Shown here: positions 42,817 through 47,926 of the stretch, one piece after another
How positions within the stretch are numbered: the first letter of the stretch is position 1
Layout of the letters: each line of letters begins with the position of its first letter
Source: Proteobacteria bacterium SG_bin4
GTDB taxonomy: Bacteria; Pseudomonadota; Gammaproteobacteria; Burkholderiales; Nitrosomonadaceae
NCBI GenBank assembly: GCA_002083395.1
Contig: LWDH01000008.1
Span: forward strand, 1-47,926
DNA: 47,926 nt
Direction: 5' to 3'
The notes under the pieces: generated by a model
The model's database searches: none
Told to the model about the DNA's origin: nothing
Seen by the model: only the letters and a program-made list of their open reading frames with translations
Translations under genes and position numbers: made by a program

Positions 42817-43653
42817 TCATGAAGATTGCTGCCTTATGATGGCTTCGGCGTCTTCGAGTTCTTCCTTCCGGCGCCCATAGCCGCATTGCTCGATCAGTTT
42901 TCGTGCTGCGGCAAGGTCGGCAGCGGGCGATTCCCACGGGTACGTTGTTTCGCGGAAAAACAGGCGGGCGCGGTGAAGGTGGATGTCCGCCAGGAACAGC
43001 CGCATGGGGCCGCGCTCGGCGATTTCCCAGGCTTCGTCCAAATCCGCCTGTGCGCTGTCGGGGCCGGTGCATTTGCCTTCGAGAAACCGCAACCAGGCGC
43101 GGGTGAGGAGGCCGCGGGGAAGATCATCCATGTTGCCGGAGTGGCGGAGGCCGGACACGGCGGCGTCCAATTCGTGGCGGGCGGTTTCAAATGCATCATC
43201 TCCCCCTTCCAGAATCATTGCGTAGAGCGCGGCGCGACCCAGCGTGAGGTGGTCGAGGGCGAGAGTGAGAAGTCCGAGACCGCCGTTCATTGCCCACTTG
43301 AGCGTCTGCGTCGCGCGCTGGGAGATGCCCTGTAGCGTCGCTGTATGAGCGACGATGTCTTCCGGCGGTCTGCGACTGCCGCTACAGATGGTTTGCCACG
43401 CCGCGTGTTCAGAGGCGGCGAGGAGCAGGTCGCCATACCGGAAGCCTTGCAGCGAGTAGAGCAGCGGGTAGTCGGGCTGGCGCTCGGCCTGCATTCGCTC
43501 GGCCTCGCGGAAGCGCGTCTCCGCCTCGGCCCGGCGGCCCGCCTGGTGCAGGGCGTCGGCGTGGGTCGTGCGCTTGCTCATCCGCTGAAACGCATCGCCG
43601 CTGCGGTCGGCGTAGGTCACGGACTGCTCGGCGTCACCCACCGCCCCGGCCAC
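42817..43653 (-). CDS. TPR-type C-terminal half of a TIR-STAND protein, separated by a stop codon
   Basis: An open frame of 278 residues that could start at a GTG (43653). It has helical repeats of TPR type (e.g. ADALHQAGRRAEAETRFREAERMQ, one repeat split only here by name). It lies in the same reading frame as the upstream TIR-NTPase gene. The 21 codons between the TGA at 43719-43717 and this GTG also read as protein (DWRNAAVATSNLSELELT...), continuing the domain. The simplest reading is a single ancestral gene of about 945 codons interrupted by one TGA. The GTG has no ribosome site, so independent translation is doubtful. Confidence 0.7.
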   Translation of the reverse strand: MAGAVGDAEQSVTYADRSGDAFQRMSKRTTHADALHQAGRRAEAETRFREAERMQAERQPDYPLLYSLQGFRYGDLLLAASEHAAWQTICSGSRRPPEDIVAHTATLQGISQRATQTLKWAMNGGLGLLTLALDHLTLGRAALYAMILEGGDDAFETARHELDAAVSGLRHSGNMDDLPRGLLTRAWLRFLEGKCTGPDSAQADLDEAWEIAERGPMRLFLADIHLHRARLFFRETTYPWESPAADLAAARKLIEQCGYGRRKEELEDAEAIIRQQSS

Positions 43654-43716
43654 CTCGCCCAGCGTCAGCTCCAGCTCGCTCAGGTTGCTGGTAGCGACTG
43701 CGGCGTTTCTCCAATC

Positions 43717-45654
43717 TCATCGCTTCACAGCAAGGTTTGCCCCAGCTCGCATCGGCTCAAGGGACTCAAGTAGCTTGCCCAGCAGGCGTAGATTGAAGGC
43801 GGTCTCGTTCAGCAGCCAAGATTGACCACGCTCAGAAATGGAACGCGAAGGTCTTCCCCACCGTTCCTCGAACATTATTCCTGCGCCAAAGAGATCCGCC
43901 TCAATCTTCTTCGTGTCAAAGACGCGCTGTTTTCCCACAATCCTCGCGGCATAAAGATCAACACAGGATTCCTGCATACCAGCTTCGCAACCGTGAACTA
44001 AGGCATAATACAGGGGATCAAGGTCTTGGTTGGTGGGCTTGTCTTTATCCTTCGTGTTTGCGCAGAGGTGTTCATAGAGATGTCGGTGTGCCACACGCCA
44101 TACATCGAGTTGTTGTTTGCGTAGTTGAGCAGCGAAGTATTCGCGCAGTAGCGGATGCGCATCGAGCGAGGCGAGCGCACCGGTCGCGTCGCGGTTCACC
44201 GTGAGCAGCTTCGCGGCTTCGAGGCCGCTGAGGCAGAATTCCCAATCGTCGTCGGCCAGTCCGGCCAGCGGTTCGGTGAGGCCGGGAATGGTTTCGCGCC
44301 GCAGGGCCGCGAGGCAGCCGGCGTCAGCGGGCCGGTCGAACAAGCCCATGAGCCGTAGCACGGCCACGAAACGTCGTCCACGAATTTGCGTCTTGCGTTC
44401 GCTTTCACTGAAAAGCCGTCGAAGCCATGCCCGAAATCCCCGTGGTTCGAGCCAGTTCACATAGGCATCCAGAACACGGAATGCGTGCCCACCATCCATC
44501 TCTTCGTCAGCCTTCTCGAACTTCACGCGGTCGCGCTGGCGGATGTCGCCGTGGAAGGCGCGTTTCAGGAAGCCGCCGAGCAGGGTCAGCGTGAGCGCGT
44601 GGCCTTTCACGTCTTCGACCAGCGTTGCGCATTCCTTCGCCGTGCCGCGCACGCCGAGGGTTTTCAGCAGATGCACGCCGGCGTCGCGGGACAGGCGCAG
44701 CAGTTTCTCTTCCCGTGCGGTGGTCTGCCAGAAGGCTCGCAAGTCCGGCAGCGAGTAGCGGGTGGTGACAACGCACAGACCGTGGCTGGCGGCGGCCAGG
44801 CCTTTCAGCAGCGCGGCAATGCCTTGGTCCTTGAGTTCGCCCGGCGTGGGCGCGGTGGGTGCGTATTGCAGCGGTTCGAGGCCGTCGAGGATGAGCAGGC
44901 TGCGCCGCTGACCGACGAGGCGGGCGAGGCGCTGGCCTTTCTCGAATGCGCCTGCGCTGCTCGCAGCAAATTTCTTGTCCTTTTCATCCTTGGCAAAGAA
45001 GTTCAGTGCTTCCTTCAAGAACAGATCGGACGATGCCGCGACTTGATCGCGCGTGCCCTGGCTGTAGAAACTCCAGGCAAAGGCGGCGTCGCAACCGGGC
45101 CAGTCCTGCCCCGCCAGTTCTGCCGCCCATTTGGCGACGAGGGAGGTCTTGCCTTCGCCGCCGAGAGCGACGAAGGTGAGAATGTGCGGACGGCCTCCCT
45201 CCAAGCGAAGCGTCTTTTGCCATGCTTCGTTGAGGCACTGGGTTTCTTCCTCGCGGCCGATGAGTTGGGCTGGAGCGTATTTACCAATGCGAGCGATATC
45301 GAAAGAGCGCTCGGCTCGCGTACGGGGACGGAAGTCTATAACGTCGCGATCACTGAAGATCGCGGGCAGCGGGCAATCTTCGCGCCGTACCGGGATAACG
45401 CGTTTGCCGAGGCGGCGAGCGAGTGCGACTTCCCGGCTTACCCAAACCGAGGAATTTGAAGCGGCAGTGATGACGACAACGAAAGTATCAGAGTCGGCAA
45501 TGCCTTGTTCGATGCGCGGCCAGAACAGTTCATCCGGCTCGATGGCGCTGACATCATTGAATACATCGTCGAAACCCGCTGCGAGCAGAAAGGATTTCAT
45601 TTCGGCGACGAAGCTGTCGTCGGCACTGCTGTGAGAAACGAAGGCGCGGGGCAT
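43717..45654 (-). CDS. TIR-domain STAND NTPase (NLR-like), C-terminally truncated by an in-frame TGA
   Basis: A 645-residue protein. Residues 1-110 are a TIR domain (RAFVSHSSADDSFVAEM start; the likely NADase Glu75 in SSVWVSREVALA). Residues 130-420 are a STAND-type NTPase: GRE motif IGREEE (about 132-137), Walker A GGEGKTS (165-171), Walker B SLLILDG (252-258) and sensor TTRYS (297-301). A winged-helix-like part and helical repeats then start. The stop comes in the middle of the sensor part; the frame then continues as TPR. Such proteins defend against phage or signal in bacteria; the trigger is unknown. It is GC-rich compared with the nuo region and flanked by unrelated genes, suggesting transfer. 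Confidence 0.88.
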   Translation of the reverse strand: MPRAFVSHSSADDSFVAEMKSFLLAAGFDDVFNDVSAIEPDELFWPRIEQGIADSDTFVVVITAASNSSVWVSREVALARRLGKRVIPVRREDCPLPAIFSDRDVIDFRPRTRAERSFDIARIGKYAPAQLIGREEETQCLNEAWQKTLRLEGGRPHILTFVALGGEGKTSLVAKWAAELAGQDWPGCDAAFAWSFYSQGTRDQVAASSDLFLKEALNFFAKDEKDKKFAASSAGAFEKGQRLARLVGQRRSLLILDGLEPLQYAPTAPTPGELKDQGIAALLKGLAAASHGLCVVTTRYSLPDLRAFWQTTAREEKLLRLSRDAGVHLLKTLGVRGTAKECATLVEDVKGHALTLTLLGGFLKRAFHGDIRQRDRVKFEKADEEMDGGHAFRVLDAYVNWLEPRGFRAWLRRLFSESERKTQIRGRRFVAVLRLMGLFDRPADAGCLAALRRETIPGLTEPLAGLADDDWEFCLSGLEAAKLLTVNRDATGALASLDAHPLLREYFAAQLRKQQLDVWRVAHRHLYEHLCANTKDKDKPTNQDLDPLYYALVHGCEAGMQESCVDLYAARIVGKQRVFDTKKIEADLFGAGIMFEERWGRPSRSISERGQSWLLNETAFNLRLLGKLLESLEPMRAGANLAVKR

Positions 45655-46016
45655 CGGTTAAGTTTTGAGAATCGTCCAATTTCAATTTGGCTGTCATCAT
45701 AACAAACTTGCTTAGTTCCACAAGCTGGATAGCGGACGCTATTGACGCTTAACTCGTCTGATTTTCACCAGCCAATTTTTGCTGGATTCAACAGAAATCC
45801 TCTTTGATCGGGGTGACACTGGTTTGTCTATTAATATTCAATGGCTTAATGTATTAATTGAGCTCTAATGTAAGATTTATCTTTCAAATAATCAGGAAAT
45901 TTTCTGAAATAAAAAAAGAAATTGCTGGCAGAACCTAATGAATGAAGTTCCGTAAACAAAACTTCGTTTTAATAGATTTATCTGGTTTCCAGATAGCACA
46001 AAAGGAGCGTTTTTTC
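45655..46016. other. Intergenic region between the TIR gene and cheW
   Basis: 362 bases, AT-rich, divergent. No gene with support is seen; an in-frame extension of cheW to 45942 is open but unneeded. A hairpin lies at 45979. A short inverted repeat GAAGTT/AACTTC (about 45944-45965) precedes it. No sigma-28 promoter of the usual form could be recognised. Confidence 0.5.
45979..45995 (+). repeat. Perfect 7-bp hairpin in the cheW leader
   Basis: TATCTGG (45979-45985) pairs with CCAGATA (45989-45995) around a TTT loop. It ends about 5 bases before the AAAGGAG ribosome site of cheW. It would be in the 5' untranslated part of the mRNA; a role in translation or stability is inference. Confidence 0.4.
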
Positions 46017-46529
46017 ATGTTTCAGGAACAAACGGCAAACAATGCGACTGAACCTGCAGGTGCAGTAGCTGCAGGCATCACTAATGAGTATCTGACTTTC
46101 CGCTTAGGAAAAGAAGAATATGGGATCGAGATCCTCAAAGTGCAGGAGATACGTGGATATGAAGCCATCACACAGATAGCCAACGCACCGAATTTCATAA
46201 AAGGGGTTGTGAATTTACGCGGCATCATCGTACCGATCATCGATATGCGGATTAAGTTTAATCTGAGTGACGTTAATTATGATCAATTCACGGTGGTGAT
46301 TATTCTGAACGTTGCGGGCCGGGTAATGGGTATCGTGGTGGATGGCGTATCTGATGTGATTAATTTGACAGCCGATCAATTACGTCCGGCGCCCGGGTTG
46401 GGGGCGATCATTGATACCGAATATATTATGGGGTTAGGAACCATCGATGATCGAATGCTCATCTTGATAGACATCGAGAAGATGATGAGCAGCAGTGATA
46501 TGGGATTGATCGAGCAAAGCATTAATTGA
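46017..46529 (+). CDS. cheW: Chemotaxis coupling protein CheW
   Basis: Adaptor that links chemoreceptors to the CheA kinase. The 170 residues have the CheW SH3-like fold: EYLTFRLGKEEYGIEILKVQEI (about 30-51), IKGVVNLRGIIVPIIDMR and the C-terminal GLGTIDDRMLILIDIEKM. The ATG at 46017 is chosen because an AAAGGAG site lies about 10 bases upstream; the longer frame from 45942 has no such site and adds residues not found in CheW. It is followed 46 bases later by a receptor gene, a normal pairing. Confidence 0.93.
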   Translation: MFQEQTANNATEPAGAVAAGITNEYLTFRLGKEEYGIEILKVQEIRGYEAITQIANAPNFIKGVVNLRGIIVPIIDMRIKFNLSDVNYDQFTVVIILNVAGRVMGIVVDGVSDVINLTADQLRPAPGLGAIIDTEYIMGLGTIDDRMLILIDIEKMMSSSDMGLIEQSIN

Positions 46530-46575
46530 TTTTTGAAACGGATTGGATATTGGTGGTTACTTTGAGGAGAGTTAA

Positions 46576-47926
46576 ATGTTTAATAATATGACGATTAAAT
46601 CACGAATGGTATTTGTTATCGGCATACTGTCAGTGTTACTCGCCGGTGTTGGCGGCCTGGGTTTGTACGGAATCGATCAATCCAATGGAAATTTAAAGAC
46701 GGTATACGAAGACCGGACTGTGGTTTTAGGTGATTTAAATACGGTTCTTGACCGGGTCCATCGGGTACGTCTCAACGCAGTGATGGCTGCTAATATGAAA
46801 GATGTTTCGATCGCCAAGCAGCGTACAGCAATGACGGCGGAAAGAGACGCGGAAATCGAAGCAACTTGGCAAAAATTTATGAGTACGATTTTAACGCCCG
46901 AAGAAGAGCAATTGGCAAAAAGTTTTACACAGCAATGGGCGATTTATAAAGAATCACGCAATCGGACGATGAATTTGGCGATGGCAGGGAATTTTGAAGA
47001 AGCAAATGCAAATGCGGTGAATGACGCAACTCCGAAATTTGATGAAGCACATAAAACTTTAATGGCGCTGATTGAATTACAGTCGAAGGTCGCAGGACAA
47101 GAGTACGCAGAAGCGCAAAGCAACTTTAGCACGGTGTTTGCGCTTACGGCAACGATGGTGGGTTTAGGAGTTGTATTGGCAATTATTATCGGGATTCTGC
47201 TAATTCGCGCCGTGATAGGTCCGCTCAATGAAGCAATAGCTGTTGCCAATGCAGTGGCAGCCGGTGATTTGACTAGCCGGATTGATGTGAATTCGACTAA
47301 TGAAACAGGACGATTGCTGCAAGCACTTAAAACTATGAATGATAATCTGGTTGATTTGGTTGGAAAGGTACGCATGGGTACAGACCAGATTGCTACGGCA
47401 TCAGGAGAGATCGCATCAGGCAACTCAGACTTAAGCCAGCGTACCGAAGAACAAGCATCGAGCCTGGAAGAAACCGCATCGTCGATGGAAGAACTGACAT
47501 CGACCGTGAAGCAGAATGCCGATAATGCTCGTCAAGCGAATCAATTGGCGGCAGGCGCATCGGAAGTCGCGGTCAAAGGCGGAGCAGTAGTGGGTCAAGT
47601 GGTGCAGACCATGAGTTCGATCAATGAAAGTTCCAAGAAGATAGTCGACATCATCAGCGTGATCGATGGCATTGCGTTCCAAACCAATATTCTGGCATTG
47701 AACGCCGCAGTCGAAGCGGCACGGGCTGGGGAACAAGGTCGCGGATTTGCGGTAGTGGCAACGGAAGTGCGAACCCTGGCGCAACGTTCAGCGGCGGCGG
47801 CGAAAGAAATCAAAGAACTGATCAGCGACTCGGTGGCGAAAGTGGAAGATGGTACGCGGCTGGTGGATGAAGCAGGTGCGACGATGGACGAGATCGTGAG
47901 TGCGGTGAAGCGCGTGACCGACATCA
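46576..47926 (+). CDS. Methyl-accepting chemotaxis protein (partial, runs off the window)
   Basis: The frame starts with ATG at 46576 (GAGGAGA ribosome site 6 bases upstream) and is open to the right edge, 450 codons. The N-terminal helix (about 12-30) is followed by a four-helix periplasmic sensor domain (30-190) and a second membrane helix (about 194-216). A HAMP domain follows (about 217-270). The cytoplasmic signalling domain has SLEETASSMEELTSTVKQNA and the hairpin tip IDGIAFQTNILALNAAVEAARAGEQGRGFAVVA, one conserved block. The methylation-type Glu/Gln residues are present. The last part is missing. The ligand is unknown; it is likely cotranscribed with cheW. Confidence 0.95.
   Translation, partial: MFNNMTIKSRMVFVIGILSVLLAGVGGLGLYGIDQSNGNLKTVYEDRTVVLGDLNTVLDRVHRVRLNAVMAANMKDVSIAKQRTAMTAERDAEIEATWQKFMSTILTPEEEQLAKSFTQQWAIYKESRNRTMNLAMAGNFEEANANAVNDATPKFDEAHKTLMALIELQSKVAGQEYAEAQSNFSTVFALTATMVGLGVVLAIIIGILLIRAVIGPLNEAIAVANAVAAGDLTSRIDVNSTNETGRLLQALKTMNDNLVDLVGKVRMGTDQIATASGEIASGNSDLSQRTEEQASSLEETASSMEELTSTVKQNADNARQANQLAAGASEVAVKGGAVVGQVVQTMSSINESSKKIVDIISVIDGIAFQTNILALNAAVEAARAGEQGRGFAVVATEVRTLAQRSAAAAKEIKELISDSVAKVEDGTRLVDEAGATMDEIVSAVKRVTDI

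Noticed and set aside
43717..43719. TGA as a selenocysteine codon in the TIR gene
   Set aside because: The position is in a linker of a family with no known selenoproteins, and I see no obvious SECIS-like hairpin directly after it; nonsense mutation or error is simpler.
44386..45459. 357-codon open frame on the + strand, antisense to the TIR-STAND gene
   Set aside because: It lies wholly within a GC-rich gene with convincing motifs on the other strand; its protein has no recognisable domain or ribosome site.
1..47926. CRISPR array or complete insertion sequence
   Set aside because: No regularly spaced direct repeats and no transposase frame were seen on either strand.

Overview
The window looks like chromosomal DNA of a betaproteobacterium, most likely an ammonia oxidiser of the Nitrosomonas group. 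This is inferred from gene order (tpiA-secG-tRNA-Leu-nuoA-N), hopanoid genes, a PEP-CTERM protein and the moderately AT-rich core; no ammonia-oxidation gene is present to prove it.

Layout, left to right. (1) 1-3196: acidic C-terminal tail of an unidentified protein, a strong terminator, then pstC-pstA-pstB (phosphate import without pstS or phoU in view). (2) 3289-4633: tpiA, secG and a tRNA-Leu(GAG). (3) 4691-19341: the complete 14-gene nuo operon for respiratory complex I, all on the + strand. In ammonia oxidisers this enzyme is thought to run in reverse to make NADH. (4) 19342-26033: htpG behind a near-perfect heat-shock (sigma-32) promoter, ogt-xerD, dsbB, a small exported coiled-coil protein, a MITE-like inverted-repeat element, a DUF423 membrane protein and xseA. 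(5) 26034-31930: an intergenic region with an inverted pair of DnaA boxes, an ExbB/TolQ-type protein without its ExbD partner, then a hopanoid block hpnA-mlaA-shc-hpnG. (6) 31935-36554: an MsbA-like ABC exporter, an FkbM-type methyltransferase and glnS. (7) 36571-40319: an accessory stretch with a MntA-HepT toxin-antitoxin pair, a DUF457 membrane hydrolase with a TetR/COQ9-like regulator, and a PEP-CTERM protein preceded by a sigma-54-type promoter. (8) 40414-45654: rlmKL, then a TIR-NTPase-TPR protein of the bacterial NLR-like/STAND type, split by one in-frame TGA. (9) 45942-47926: cheW and the start of a methyl-accepting chemotaxis protein that runs off the window.

Most of the window is conserved housekeeping sequence. 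The parts most worth a second look are the interrupted TIR-STAND gene, the MntA-HepT pair with all its diagnostic motifs, the sigma-54-type site in front of the PEP-CTERM gene, the sigma-32 promoter of htpG, and the DnaA-box pair next to an orphan ExbB. No CRISPR array, rRNA, complete insertion sequence or prophage was seen. All calls come from reading the sequence and family knowledge; no database search was possible.
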